DNA of 64,000 nt from an uncultured Acetatifactor sp. (GCA_910583845.1 CAJUAB010000015.1:60319-124318); one strand, 5' to 3'. Positions 42,214-52,106 are shown, numbered from the stretch's first letter. Numbers and translations: made by a program. The notes: a model not told the origin generated them from the letters alone.

Positions 42214-44397
42214 CTACATGGACTTCCTTTCCGCAATCTCCGCCATTTTTGCCTCGTTCAGCCTGGTATCCCCGTGTACTCTGGAATAAGACAGATAACC
42301 GTTCATACGGTCGATTTTGGTCAGGTTGCGGCTTCCGCACTTGGGACACACATCCATCTCCAGCTCCTGATGGCCGCAGTCATCGCAGTAGGCCAGAGAC
42401 AGATTTACTCCCTCATAAAAGCCCATATCCATAGCGCGATAAATCAGTGTCTTAATTGCGTCTATATTATAGTCAATGGGATATTTCACATACTGGATCT
42501 TGCCGCCGTTGCACAGATCCCAGAAACGATCCTCCATATCCTGCTTCTCAATGGGCGTGATCTCCTCCGACACATGGCAGTGAAAACTGTTGCTCACGTA
42601 TTCCCTGTCAGAAACGCCCTCCACAATACCGTATTTCTTGCGGAACTGTTTGACCTGCACACCGCAGAGATTTTCCGCGGGCGTCCCGTAGATGGCATAC
42701 AGGTTGCCGTCCTCCTCCTTGAAACGTGTCACCTGAGCATTGATATATTCCATGACCTCCAGTGCGAAGGCTCCGTCCTCCACCAGGCTCTTGCCGTTAT
42801 ACAGCTCCTGGAGTTCATTCAGAGCCGTGATCCCAAAGCTGGCCGTGGCGGATTTCAGCAGAGGCTTGATCTTTTCCGTCAGTTTCAGATGCCCTCCCAG
42901 GAAACCTCCCTCACAGTAGGCCAGAGGATTGGTTGACGCGCGCATCTCTCCCAGATAGGCATAGGTGCGGATATGCAGCTGCCGGATCAGATTCAGATAA
43001 TAGTCCAGCACCTCATAAAAATCCCGGCTCTCCTTTCTGGCCTTGGCCAGAATCATGGGCAGATGAAGGGAGATTGCTCCTATATTGAAACGCCCCACAA
43101 ATACAGGGGTGTCATCATCATCCGCGGGATGGATGCCGCCTCTCTCATACCAGGGGGACAGAAACGCCCTGCACCCCATGGGAGATATAATCTTTCCGTA
43201 TTGCTTGTAAATGCTGGCTACATAGCCCTTGCCGGTGAGGCTCAGCCAGTCGGGATACATGGTCTTGGCGGAGCACTGCACCCCTGCCTCAAACACATCC
43301 TCCAGGGGTTTGCCCGGGCCGTGCAGATTCTCATCAAACAGAAATACGATCTTGGGGAACAGCACCGGCTTCTTGCACTCCGCCTTGCCCTGTCCCTTTC
43401 TGCGTACATTCAGCATCGTGATGGTGGCCTGTCTGGCAAAGCGGCCCGTGCCCGTGCCTGCGGTCACTGTGATAAAGGGGTAGTCCCCCCGGCTGCTGCC
43501 CACGGTATTGAACTTGTATTCCCAGCCCTGGAAGCCCTGTTCAAATTCCCGTTTCACGTCCGCGCTTGCCTCTGCCTCAGCGATGTCCGGGGCAATCCCC
43601 AGGCGGGCATATTTGTCCAGATATTTGCGGTAGGATTTCTCCGCGTAGGGCTCCAGAATCAGATCCACGCTGGGCACGGTAAAACCGCCGTACTGCTGGC
43701 TGGCCGCGCTGAGTACAATATCTCCGATCACGTCAAAGGCCACGTCCAGAGTCTTAGGCTCATTGTACCATACATTGCCCATCTCAAAGCCGCCCCGCAG
43801 CACATTCTCCACGTCAAACAGACAGCAGTTCATGGTATCCCGGCGGGCGGACATGTCATGGACATAGATATACCCGTCCCGGCATGCCTGAATCTCCTCC
43901 GTTGTCATAAAGAATTTCTGATATAACTCCTTGTTCAGCTGATTGAATACCAGACTTCTCTTGGTGGAAACCAGAGCGGAATCCGTATTGGCATTCTCCT
44001 TGTCCCCCACATACATAATGGACTGGCTCTTTTTATAAACATCGTCCAGCATGCGCACAAAGTCCTGCTTGTAGTTGCGGTAATCCCGATAACTCTTAGC
44101 CACCACCGGCTTGACCTGCTCCAGCGCGCTCTCCACAATATTGTGCATAATGGGGATCGGGATCTGTGTCTGCCCCAATTCGTCCACCTTGTCCACCACA
44201 TACTGACAGATCCTGCGTTTCTCCTCATCGGTAAACTTGGTCAGGGCACGGTACGCGCTTTTCCCGACAGCGTCAATCACTTTCTGAACATTAAAAGCCT
44301 CCTTGCTGCCATCTTTCTTAATGACATATACCGTCTGCTCCGGCTTATAGATAATGCCATAATCTTCCGCGCTCTTGCTCTCCTGCAAATTGTTCAT
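42214..44397 (-). CDS. nrdD: anaerobic ribonucleoside-triphosphate reductase
   Basis: About 727 residues. Makes dNTPs without oxygen. N-terminal ATP-cone (about 25-110, VIKKDGSKEAFNVQKV), the catalytic barrel, and the C-terminal Zn site CDDCGHQELEMDVCPKCGS followed by RMNGYLSYSR with the glycyl-radical Gly. Start at ATG 44397; ATG 44406 is also possible. Paired with nrdG, behind two NrdR boxes. Confidence 0.96.
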   Translation of the reverse strand: MNNLQESKSAEDYGIIYKPEQTVYVIKKDGSKEAFNVQKVIDAVGKSAYRALTKFTDEEKRRICQYVVDKVDELGQTQIPIPIMHNIVESALEQVKPVVAKSYRDYRNYKQDFVRMLDDVYKKSQSIMYVGDKENANTDSALVSTKRSLVFNQLNKELYQKFFMTTEEIQACRDGYIYVHDMSARRDTMNCCLFDVENVLRGGFEMGNVWYNEPKTLDVAFDVIGDIVLSAASQQYGGFTVPSVDLILEPYAEKSYRKYLDKYARLGIAPDIAEAEASADVKREFEQGFQGWEYKFNTVGSSRGDYPFITVTAGTGTGRFARQATITMLNVRRKGQGKAECKKPVLFPKIVFLFDENLHGPGKPLEDVFEAGVQCSAKTMYPDWLSLTGKGYVASIYKQYGKIISPMGCRAFLSPWYERGGIHPADDDDTPVFVGRFNIGAISLHLPMILAKARKESRDFYEVLDYYLNLIRQLHIRTYAYLGEMRASTNPLAYCEGGFLGGHLKLTEKIKPLLKSATASFGITALNELQELYNGKSLVEDGAFALEVMEYINAQVTRFKEEDGNLYAIYGTPAENLCGVQVKQFRKKYGIVEGVSDREYVSNSFHCHVSEEITPIEKQDMEDRFWDLCNGGKIQYVKYPIDYNIDAIKTLIYRAMDMGFYEGVNLSLAYCDDCGHQELEMDVCPKCGSRNLTKIDRMNGYLSYSRVHGDTRLNEAKMAEIAERKSM

Positions 44398-44433
44398 GCT
44401 ACCCATCCCTTTCCCTGGCTGTCACCAAATGCC

Positions 44434-44479
44434 CACTATATGTAGTAGGCATTTGGATTTTGGTCTTCTATATTTAGTG
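44434..44479. promoter_or_regulatory. paired NrdR boxes upstream of nrdD
   Basis: CACTATATGTAGTA (44434-44447) and TCTATATTTAGTG (44467-44479) resemble the NrdR consensus ACACTATATATAGTGT. Their centres are about 32 bp (three helical turns) apart, the spacing typical of this repressor. Both lie just downstream of the -10. NrdR itself is not in the window. Confidence 0.75.
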
Positions 44480-44489
44480 CTTGTCTTCT

Positions 44490-44518
44490 AGTATAAAAAA
44501 AAACGGCCCAAAAGTCAA
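44490..44518 (-). promoter_or_regulatory. sigma-A promoter of nrdDG
   Basis: Minus strand TTGACT (44513-44518), 17 bp, TATACT (44490-44495). Confidence 0.8.
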
Positions 44519-44591
44519 CGAATGATCTGTAGAATATTCCATGAAAAAGAATTGTAAAATTTGTCATTTTTTATTTCAGATTTCTATTGAC

Positions 44592-45629
44592 TTACTGTGA
44601 TTTCCACGCCTGGTCCTCTTTCAGCGGCATCTGCGCCTCCGGGAGATACTGCCCCAGAATATCCCGCAGTCTCCCGCAATATTCCTCCCTGACCCAACGG
44701 GGACTCACGATCCGGATCTGACGGCCCAGCCCCGTCAGCCATCCGTAAAACTGATCGCTGACGGCCACTGTAACTCTGGCCCGCAGACAGTTCTCCCCCT
44801 CCCTGCGCAGGAAGACTTCTCTGCCGAAGCGATCCAACACCACGCCCGCCAGACCCGGAAGTAATTCAAGCACCACTGTCTCCTCCCTGCCGCCGAACAT
44901 GCTAAATGTCCTGTCCGCGTACACCGCCAGGTCCAGTCCCGCATAGGCCTCTTCTCCCTGCCGCCGCTCCGGGATTTCCTCCACCTGGTCCATCTTATCC
45001 ACCCGATAATGCTTCATCATGGCCGCAGGCTCGTCCCAGGCCAGCAGATAATAATTCTCCTCCCGCCAAATCAGTTCCCAGGGACTGACCCGGTAGAGAC
45101 GTCCCTGCCTGCGGGGTTCCAGCTGTCCGTTCTCATTCCATTCCAGATACCGGAAAGTGATCTGGCGGTTGCCCTGAATCGCCCGGTGCAGGGCATCAAT
45201 ACAGTAGTACACTCTCTCGTTCTCCGCCTTGACCCGGCCCACCACATGGACCTGACGCCTGAGTTTTCCCGCGTCATGACGGCTGGCCAGCTTTTCCAGT
45301 TTACCGATGAGCTCCCTGGACTTCCTCGTTGTGATGAAGCGGGAAGACTGAACCGCGTCCACCAAAAGTTTCAGTTCCGCCAGCTCAAACTCCCTGCCCG
45401 CCATATAATAGCCGCCCCCCTGCCTGCTCTGGATCTGCAGGATGTCATAGCCGAATTGCTGCAGACAGGCAATATCGTCATAAATGCTCTTGCGCTCGCT
45501 GTGTATCCCCAGACTTTCCAGGCGGCCGATCAGTTCCGGCGTGGTGATGGGATGCTCCTCGTCCGTGTCCTCTGACAATATTTTTGCCAGATACAGCAAT
45601 TTTAATTTCTGTCCCGATGCCCTGGCCAT
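44592..45629 (-). CDS. WYL-domain transcriptional regulator
   Basis: 345 residues. N-terminal winged HTH of the DeoR/HTH_11 type (about 8-65, SIYDDIACLQQFG) and a WYL-like domain (about 130-220, with YRVSPWELIWREENYYLLAW). WYL domains sense nucleic-acid or nucleotide ligands. Its target is not evident; the neighbours are nrdDG and a nucleotidase. ATG 45629 follows AGGAGT. Confidence 0.85.
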   Translation of the reverse strand: MARASGQKLKLLYLAKILSEDTDEEHPITTPELIGRLESLGIHSERKSIYDDIACLQQFGYDILQIQSRQGGGYYMAGREFELAELKLLVDAVQSSRFITTRKSRELIGKLEKLASRHDAGKLRRQVHVVGRVKAENERVYYCIDALHRAIQGNRQITFRYLEWNENGQLEPRRQGRLYRVSPWELIWREENYYLLAWDEPAAMMKHYRVDKMDQVEEIPERRQGEEAYAGLDLAVYADRTFSMFGGREETVVLELLPGLAGVVLDRFGREVFLRREGENCLRARVTVAVSDQFYGWLTGLGRQIRIVSPRWVREEYCGRLRDILGQYLPEAQMPLKEDQAWKSQ

Positions 45630-45841
45630 AATTTTTTTACTCCTGTTCCTGTCCGCGGACGGCAAATCCGCCTCCGCAAAGTGCTTTCCGCACAGTGGAC
45701 CAGTTCCCTGATGTCAAAAACAGCCTGACTGGATATAACTCCCTGGTCAGGCCCGTGTCCGGGTATGCCCTTCCATGAACGATAACGACAATGTTGTTAT
45801 CCATCACCGTATCGAACACGCCGGCATCCCGCATAGCGAAA

Positions 45842-46555
45842 TTACTCATAAATGCCCAGCACCTCGTAGATCTGCTGCAACACCGATATCTCATAATCGG
45901 CTCTGTAGGCATAGTCGCAGGACTGCTCCTTCGGATTATACCAGCAGGTCCGTATCCCGGCCTGCACACCGCCCAGGATGTCACTGGTCATGGAATCCCC
46001 CACGATCAGTATCCGCCCCCGGTCCTTCTCGTCCAGATGTTCCAGGCAATATTCAAAAAAGATTCTGCTGGGTTTGGCATGGCCGATGGACTCGGAGATA
46101 AACACTCCGTCCATGACCTCGGAGAGACCGGAAAGCCGCAGCTTACTCTTCTGGACGGCAGTAACGCCGTTGGTCACCACATACTGCCTGTAATGCCCCT
46201 GCAGGGACTTAACCAACGTCAGCGCGTCATCCCTGTACGCGTAGATCTGTCCCAGGCCAGCCTCATACTCCTCCCGGAAAGCCTCCACATCCATGCCCTC
46301 CAGCTTCTGCGCGGCAAAAAAATCCCGGAACCGACCGTTCAGAAGCTCCTCTTTGGTCACCTCGCCCCTCTCCAGCCTTTTCCAATAGCCGTCATTGATC
46401 TGGCTGTAACATTGGATCATCTCCTCCGTGAGGGGTATCCCGGCAGTGAAAAAGCATTTCCGCAGCGCTCCCCGCATGGAATAATCAAAATCCAGCAAGG
46501 TCCCGTCCACATCCCACAAAAGAGTGGTAAAATCCGTTTTACTTTTCTTCCGCAT
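45842..46555 (-). CDS. yjjG: YjjG-family HAD pyrimidine nucleotidase
   Basis: 237 residues. HAD motifs: LLWDVDGTLLDF (I), VVTNGVTAVQKSKL (II), KPSRIFF (III) and VGDSMTSDILGG (IV). YjjG removes phosphate from noncanonical pyrimidine nucleotides, a house-cleaning role. The start overlaps the upstream small ORF's final codons in another frame, so translation is probably coupled. Confidence 0.88.
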   Translation of the reverse strand: MRKKSKTDFTTLLWDVDGTLLDFDYSMRGALRKCFFTAGIPLTEEMIQCYSQINDGYWKRLERGEVTKEELLNGRFRDFFAAQKLEGMDVEAFREEYEAGLGQIYAYRDDALTLVKSLQGHYRQYVVTNGVTAVQKSKLRLSGLSEVMDGVFISESIGHAKPSRIFFEYCLEHLDEKDRGRILIVGDSMTSDILGGVQAGIRTCWYNPKEQSCDYAYRADYEISVLQQIYEVLGIYE

Positions 46556-46700
46556 GTTCAGCTCCCGCCTGGACAGCCGGCTCCGCCTGATTCTTCTTTT
46601 TGCGCATGGTTATGCCAATAAAGATCGCCGCCCCCGCCACAGCCACGATTACCGCCATAAGCATCAGATAGGATAAGAACGAATTGAAAAAAGCTACCAT
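46539..46700 (-). CDS. 53-residue single-pass membrane protein
   Basis: ATG 46700 with GGAGG 11 bases upstream, TAA 46539-46541. The product starts MVAFFNSFLSYLMLMAVIVA. One helix (about 6-31) is followed by a Met-Arg-Lys-Lys-Lys stop-transfer and a short Glu/Ala tail. Overlaps the start of the yjjG-like gene by 17 bases in another frame. Too short for most annotation pipelines. No family recognised. Confidence 0.6.
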   Translation of the reverse strand: MVAFFNSFLSYLMLMAVIVAVAGAAIFIGITMRKKKNQAEPAVQAGAEHAEEK

Positions 46701-46796
46701 AGTAAAAGCGCCTCCTGATTAAATATTCCGCAGCCTCCCGCCGACAGCAGAAAGCCGCTTTGCAAAGACCATTATAGCAATACCTGCCGGTTTCCG

Positions 46797-48491
46797 TCAA
46801 GACAGTTTCCAGATTCCCTGCCGCAGAAATCCCTCCGCGAGTGTCTGGGCCTTCTGTATGATGGACGGGTCATAGCCCATAATCTCCAGCAGCCGGATGG
46901 CATTCCGGCTGTTGGCCCTGCCTTCCCGCAGTGTGTAGTTAAAGAGAATATCCCCCTCCCGGATCTCTTCTTCAAAGTGATAATTGTCGTACAGGTCGGC
47001 CAGAAGATCTGTCAGCTCAATATCGTGGGTGGCGGCAAAGCACTGAATTCCCTCCCCTGTGAGACTGACCAGTATCTGGGTAGCCGCCGCGATCCGTTCC
47101 ACCGTATTGGTTCCCCGCAGTACCTCGTCCACAAAGCACAGAATCGGTCTGGCATCCGCCTCCCTTCTGGCATCCAGAATCCGCTTCAGGGATTTGATTT
47201 CCACAATATAATAACTCTCCCCGCCCTCCAGGTCATCCCGAAGGGACATGGAGGAATAGACGCGGTACAGAGGGGCGCGATAGCTGTCCGCCAGCACCAT
47301 ATACAGAGTCTGCGCCATCAGGGCGCCCAGGGCCACGGTTTTCAGAAAGGTGGATTTGCCGGAGGCGTTGGAACCTGTCAGCAGTACGCCTCTGTGCGTG
47401 GAGATACTGTTTTTCACCGGACTGTCAATCAGCGGGTGATACAGCTGCTTCGCGGAAAGCGTATTCCCCTGGAGATCCGGCCTGCACCAGGCAAAGCCTT
47501 CCGCCTCCAGGCTGGCCCGGTACATGGCGATGCTGACAGCCGACTCCATGTATCCCAGAGTGGTGATGAGCTGGTCAATTTCCTCCTCATGACTGCCGAT
47601 CTCCCGCAGCATCCGGTTAAAAAAGATCAGATCCACATGAAACGCCATCCTCACATAGTCCAGCAGCACGTCCGCAGGACTCCCTCCCGTAGATGTGCCC
47701 GTCTTGGAAAACACCCAGAAGGCGCCTCTCTGAGACTTGTTCAATGCCTTTTTCCCCCGAATCAGCCGCTGGTTTTCCCGCTCGCACACCGGAATCCGCA
47801 AAGCGGCCGTCGCCTGTGCCTCCGAGAGAAGCCGGGCAATATAGGCAAGGCTGGTGACATAGGGCTCAATCTCCCCCTTGATTTTCATGTAGGTGACAAT
47901 ATTGTATACCATCAATACGGTGATGGCGGCCAGCCCCACGGACAGCCGGAAAAACAGCAGCAAAATGGCGGGGAGATACAGCAGGTTGACAAAAACATCC
48001 CTGGCATTGGATCGGTCTCCCAGTGTGTGCAGGTATTCCAGATAGTCATACAGAGAGAATTTCCCCGTGCTTCCCAGACTCCGCATATGCTTCTGGAATG
48101 CCACCCGGTGATCGGGATGCTCCATAAAATAAGTGACCACCCGGTCAAAATACTCCAGTTCCTCCCGGGACCGGGTCGGAGTGCGCAGCATATGATACAG
48201 TACCTCCTCCCCGCTGGAGGAGATGGTATAGTTCAGCCGCATAAACACCTGATCCATGGACAGATCATCCCAGGTGATGTCGTCAATCTGTCCGGGCTCC
48301 CTGTGGTGCTCATAGTATCCGGGAATGCGCACAAAGCGCTCCACCTTGTATTCCTTGTCCGGCCTCTTCCCATAGCTCTCATAAAGTTTTCTTTCGAATC
48401 GCTTCTTTTCCCTGCTGTCCGCCAGAATCCCCTGCCCCATCAAAAACAGGACAAACAGTCCCATGACACCCCAAAATATCAAATATTCCAT
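46797..48491 (-). CDS. membrane-associated MutS-like ATPase
   Basis: 564 residues. The C-terminal MutS ATPase is complete: LTGSNASGKSTFLKT (Walker A), ILCFVDEVLRGTNTVERIAA (Walker B with the MutS-type D-E and GTxT region) and a CFAATHD switch. The MutS mismatch-binding and Smr domains are missing. Instead, the N-terminus has one helix (about 3-20) and two more (about 168-200). Not MutS1 or MutS2; probably one of the clostridial MutS-related families of unknown role. Confidence 0.8.
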   Translation of the reverse strand: MEYLIFWGVMGLFVLFLMGQGILADSREKKRFERKLYESYGKRPDKEYKVERFVRIPGYYEHHREPGQIDDITWDDLSMDQVFMRLNYTISSSGEEVLYHMLRTPTRSREELEYFDRVVTYFMEHPDHRVAFQKHMRSLGSTGKFSLYDYLEYLHTLGDRSNARDVFVNLLYLPAILLLFFRLSVGLAAITVLMVYNIVTYMKIKGEIEPYVTSLAYIARLLSEAQATAALRIPVCERENQRLIRGKKALNKSQRGAFWVFSKTGTSTGGSPADVLLDYVRMAFHVDLIFFNRMLREIGSHEEEIDQLITTLGYMESAVSIAMYRASLEAEGFAWCRPDLQGNTLSAKQLYHPLIDSPVKNSISTHRGVLLTGSNASGKSTFLKTVALGALMAQTLYMVLADSYRAPLYRVYSSMSLRDDLEGGESYYIVEIKSLKRILDARREADARPILCFVDEVLRGTNTVERIAAATQILVSLTGEGIQCFAATHDIELTDLLADLYDNYHFEEEIREGDILFNYTLREGRANSRNAIRLLEIMGYDPSIIQKAQTLAEGFLRQGIWKLS

Positions 48492-48576
48492 CTGCCAGCC
48501 TCTCTGGCAAAAAGAGAGCAGATTGGATACACTGCCCTCTTTTTCCCGCTTATATTATTATGAACGCAATCCCGCT

Positions 48577-50001
48577 TTATACTACCAGGAAGAATTTCAC
48601 CAGGAAGATCGCGGAAATCACATAGGTCAGTACCGACACTTCCTTTGCCTTTCCGGTAAATACCTTGATAACGGTATAGGAAATCAGTCCCAGACCGATG
48701 GCATGTCCTATGGAGCCGGATACGGGCATGGAGATCAGCATAATCGCCACGGGCAGAACCTGGGCGATATCACCGAAGTCAATGTTTTTCAGACCGGTAA
48801 TCATCAGAACGCCCACATAGATCAGCGCCGCGGAAGTAGCCGCCGCGGGTATGACAGCCGCCACGGGCGCGATAAACACACAGGCCAGAAACACAATGCC
48901 CGTGGTCAGGGCCGTCAGTCCGGTACGGCCGCCGGCCTCCACGCCGGAGGCGGATTCCACAAAGGTCGTGACCGTGGAAGTTCCCGTCAGGGAGCCGGCC
49001 ACGGTACCCACGGCGTCCGCCAGCAAAGCCTCTTTCATCTTGGGCATCTTGCCGTTTTTGTCCAGCATGCCCGCGCGGCTGGCAGTGCCCACCAGCGTAC
49101 CGATGGTATCAAACATGTCAATGATGCAGAAGGTGATTACCAGCGTGATGGCCGTAAACCAGCCAATCTCCAGCAGGCCTTTGAAGTTGAACTTGAACAG
49201 GGTCGTGGATACCATGTCCCCGAAGGCCGGAACAAAGGAGGCTGCTTTCAGGCTGGCGAAGGGGTTCGTGTGCAGGAATATGGCCTGCCCCGCCCAGTAG
49301 ATCACGCTGGCAGCCAGCATGCCCAGAATGACGGCGGCCTTCACGCCCTTCTGCGCCAGGATCACGATGACAAACAGCCCCACAAACATAGTCACCACGG
49401 TCAGCACCATGGCGGAATAATCCGCTCCCATATTCGCGCTGGCAAGACTGGGTGTCAGAGAGCCAAAGAAATCACGCATCACATAGAACTGGCTTGCCGC
49501 GCCGACGCCCGCGTTGGAGCCCAGACCGATGTTCATCAGCATCAGCCCGATGGCGGGCGCGATTCCCAGACGCACCCCCAGCGGAATGGCGTCCACAATC
49601 TTCTCCCGCACATTCAGCACCGACAAGGCCAGAAATACGATGCCTTCCACCAGAATGATACACAGGCCTGCCTGAAAGGATTCCACATAGGACAGACCGG
49701 TGATGCTTACAATATTGGCCACCACCACGGCAAAGAAGCTGTTCAGCCCCATGCCGGGCGCCATGGCAAAGGGCTTGTTCGCCAGAAAGGCCATGACGAA
49801 CATACCCACTGCCGAGGCGATACAGGTGGACAGAAATACGGCGTTCCACAGCGCCGGTGTCCCGTTATTGCCAAAGCCTGTCAGCAGATTGGGATTGAGG
49901 GCGATGATGTACGCCATGGTCATGAAAGTTGTCAGCCCCGCAATGACCTCGGTCCTGACATTCGTTTTGTTCTCTTTGAGATGAAAGAGCTTTTCCAACA
50001 T
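48577..50001 (-). CDS. NCS2-family purine base permease
   Basis: 474 residues, 12-14 helices. Resembles the AzgA/PbuG-type (guanine/hypoxanthine/adenine) branch: MTMAYIIALNPNLL, FAMAPGMGLNSFFA, and DMFDTIGTLVGTASRAG as signature segments. ATG 50001 follows GAGGAAACC; longer frames upstream are not real. It is in line with an amidohydrolase, cytidine deaminase and purine nucleoside phosphorylase, forming a nucleobase/nucleoside salvage group. No purine riboswitch was seen in the gap 50002-50186. Confidence 0.88.
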   Translation of the reverse strand: MLEKLFHLKENKTNVRTEVIAGLTTFMTMAYIIALNPNLLTGFGNNGTPALWNAVFLSTCIASAVGMFVMAFLANKPFAMAPGMGLNSFFAVVVANIVSITGLSYVESFQAGLCIILVEGIVFLALSVLNVREKIVDAIPLGVRLGIAPAIGLMLMNIGLGSNAGVGAASQFYVMRDFFGSLTPSLASANMGADYSAMVLTVVTMFVGLFVIVILAQKGVKAAVILGMLAASVIYWAGQAIFLHTNPFASLKAASFVPAFGDMVSTTLFKFNFKGLLEIGWFTAITLVITFCIIDMFDTIGTLVGTASRAGMLDKNGKMPKMKEALLADAVGTVAGSLTGTSTVTTFVESASGVEAGGRTGLTALTTGIVFLACVFIAPVAAVIPAAATSAALIYVGVLMITGLKNIDFGDIAQVLPVAIMLISMPVSGSIGHAIGLGLISYTVIKVFTGKAKEVSVLTYVISAIFLVKFFLVV

Positions 50002-50186
50002 TTGGTTTCCTCCTGATTGAAGTATCACACATTCCCCGCAGACACACAGGGAATATGCCGTTTGTGTTTCCTCTCTTGCAGGCGGTGGGCCGGACGGCCG
50101 TTTTACGCATGGTGAACAGCTTCCGGCGCTGCGGCCTGTCTGCCTGTCAGAAGAGGGGTGACTGTATCTATTGATGTCTGAGCGGA

Positions 50187-51491
50187 TCACTCAGATAACA
50201 ACCTCGCCGCGATGGTGTTGCAGGCCGCGTATATATTTTCGGGCCTGTCTCCTATGTTAAACCAGCCGTCCTTGTACAAAATCCTGCCGTTTATGACGGT
50301 CATCTTCACATTGGACTTGCTGCCGGAGTAAACTATGTTTTTCGGAATATTGTGGAGGGGCTGCATGTTGGGCTGACAGAGATCCAGCAGGATCAGATCC
50401 GCCAGCTTTCCCTTGGCCAGCACGTCCGCCCGGCCAAGGCGCATGGCCCTGGCTCCGTTTACCGTGGCCATTTTCAGCACTTCCAGGGCGTCCAGGCTGG
50501 CGGCATCCATCTCCCGCAGCTTGGACAGCCCGGAGACCAGAAACATCTCCCGGAACATGTCCAGCGCGTTATTGCTGCCCGCGCCGTCCGTCCCGATGGC
50601 CACCGGAATCTGTTTCCTGAGGAAATCCCTGATGGGAGCCACGCCGCTGGCCAGCTTCGCGTTGGAGGCCGGATTGGTGATCACGTACATCCGGCGTCTG
50701 CGGAATACATCCATATCCGAATCCGTCATATGTACACAGTGGTATCCGCCCCCTCCGAAGTCAAACATCCCCAGGGAGTCCAGGAAAAAAGCGGGCGTCA
50801 TGCCGTATTTTTTCCTGCACTCCCGCACCTCCTCCATAGTCTCGGACATATGGGTAAAAACCGGCGCCCGGTGTCTGTGGGCCAGCCCGGACAGCTGTAC
50901 CATCAGCGCCCTGTCACAGGTATATTCCGCGTGAAAACCAAGCTGATAACTGATCAGCGGGTTTTTGCGGTTCCAGTGCATATACTCCTCCTCCACCTGG
51001 GCTATGGACGAGGTAAAATCATTCAGGCCGCTGACCAGCACACAGCGCATCCCCATGTCCTGGCAGGCCTTCGCGGTCACTTCCGGCCGTAGATACATGT
51101 CAAAAATGGCCGTTATGCCGCTGGTAAGATACTCCAGAATCGCCAGTCGGGTCATCTGATAGATATCCTGATCCGTCAGTTTCTTCTCCATCGGAAACAC
51201 GCTGTCCTGCAGCCAGCTCTGTAATGGCACGTCATCCGACGCGGACCGCAGGAAAGTCATGGCGGAGTGGGTGTGCGCGTTCTTGAAGCCCGGCATCAGC
51301 AGATTTCCCTCGCAGTCTATCTCACAATCCCAGGAGATCCGCGGAACTCCCTCTCCCCGCCACTCTCTTTCAATCTCCTCCTGATCCGCCACATAGACAA
51401 TCTTTTCATTTTTGATCCAGATCTCACCAAAAAAGATATCCCGGCCGGGCTCCATGGTGAGGATTCTGGCATTATACAATCTTAAATTCAT
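50187..51491 (-). CDS. amidohydrolase, S-adenosylhomocysteine/nucleobase deaminase-like
   Basis: 434 residues, a metal-dependent TIM-barrel hydrolase (SsnA/MtaD-like group). Metal ligands: NAHTHSAMTFLR (HxH), QLGFHAEYTC (third His), and TDGAGSNNALD (Asp). The best guess is deamination of a purine-like substrate, given that the next gene is a nucleobase permease. MtaD, guanine-type or chlorohydrolase specificity cannot be told apart by eye. Confidence 0.8.
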   Translation of the reverse strand: MNLRLYNARILTMEPGRDIFFGEIWIKNEKIVYVADQEEIEREWRGEGVPRISWDCEIDCEGNLLMPGFKNAHTHSAMTFLRSASDDVPLQSWLQDSVFPMEKKLTDQDIYQMTRLAILEYLTSGITAIFDMYLRPEVTAKACQDMGMRCVLVSGLNDFTSSIAQVEEEYMHWNRKNPLISYQLGFHAEYTCDRALMVQLSGLAHRHRAPVFTHMSETMEEVRECRKKYGMTPAFFLDSLGMFDFGGGGYHCVHMTDSDMDVFRRRRMYVITNPASNAKLASGVAPIRDFLRKQIPVAIGTDGAGSNNALDMFREMFLVSGLSKLREMDAASLDALEVLKMATVNGARAMRLGRADVLAKGKLADLILLDLCQPNMQPLHNIPKNIVYSGSKSNVKMTVINGRILYKDGWFNIGDRPENIYAACNTIAARLLSE

Positions 51492-51527
51492 TCCCTTTTT
51501 ATTCCCCTTTTTCTGTTTAAGTTCCGC

Positions 51528-51986
51528 CTATAAGCTCTGAATGCCGTTTCTTTCCCGTGAAATCACAGGTCCGAAACTCCTGGGCAGCAGTTCCTCCAAT
51601 GTATATTCCTCAAAATCTTCCGTACTTCTGCCCACCAGAACACAGAAATCAGGTCCGCAGAACTCTCGCATCACCTGTCGGCATATGCCGCAGGGATACG
51701 CCATTTCCGGAAAGCAATCGTCCTGCGGCGCTGCTTTGCTGCCGCCCACAATGGCGATTGCCCGGAAATCCCTCTTCCCCTGGCTGACCGCCTTGAAAAA
51801 CGCTGTCCGCTCGGCACAGTTCGTAGCCCCGTAAGAGGCATTCTCTATATTGCATCCCTGATAAACTTCCCCGTCGCAGGTCAGCAGAGCCGCTCCCACC
51901 AGATACCGGGAATAGGGCGCGTAAGCCAGCTTTCTTGCCTCTATGGCCGCCTGTATCAGTTCCTTGTACCGCTTTTGTATGTCCAC
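51528..51986 (-). CDS. cdd: cytidine deaminase
   Basis: 152 residues. Converts cytidine to uridine. Zn site: NCAERTAFFKA (Cys/Glu) and PCGICRQ. GTG 51986 with AAAGGGG is the best start. A C-terminal tail of about 15 residues makes it a little longer than usual. Confidence 0.93.
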   Translation of the reverse strand: MDIQKRYKELIQAAIEARKLAYAPYSRYLVGAALLTCDGEVYQGCNIENASYGATNCAERTAFFKAVSQGKRDFRAIAIVGGSKAAPQDDCFPEMAYPCGICRQVMREFCGPDFCVLVGRSTEDFEEYTLEELLPRSFGPVISRERNGIQSL

Positions 51987-52106
51987 CGCAACCCCTTTCC
52001 GAATGTACTGCCATCCGCATACGCGCTGCCCTGCGCAAGATCCCTTCTCCACCGGTCAGGCAGCGGCCTTATTCCCCTGTCCGCCGCAGCCCGCGATTCC
52101 CTGCCC

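Noticed and set aside
46977..48563. 528-codon open frame opposite the MutS-like ATPase
   Set aside because: Antisense shadow with His/Gln bias; the other strand has complete ATPase motifs.
48463..50016. 517-codon open frame opposite the NCS2 permease
   Set aside because: His/Gln-rich translation typical of antisense to a membrane protein; the permease is clear.
50002..50186. Purine riboswitch before the NCS2 permease
   Set aside because: Looked for the conserved purine-aptamer core and P1 stem, not found.
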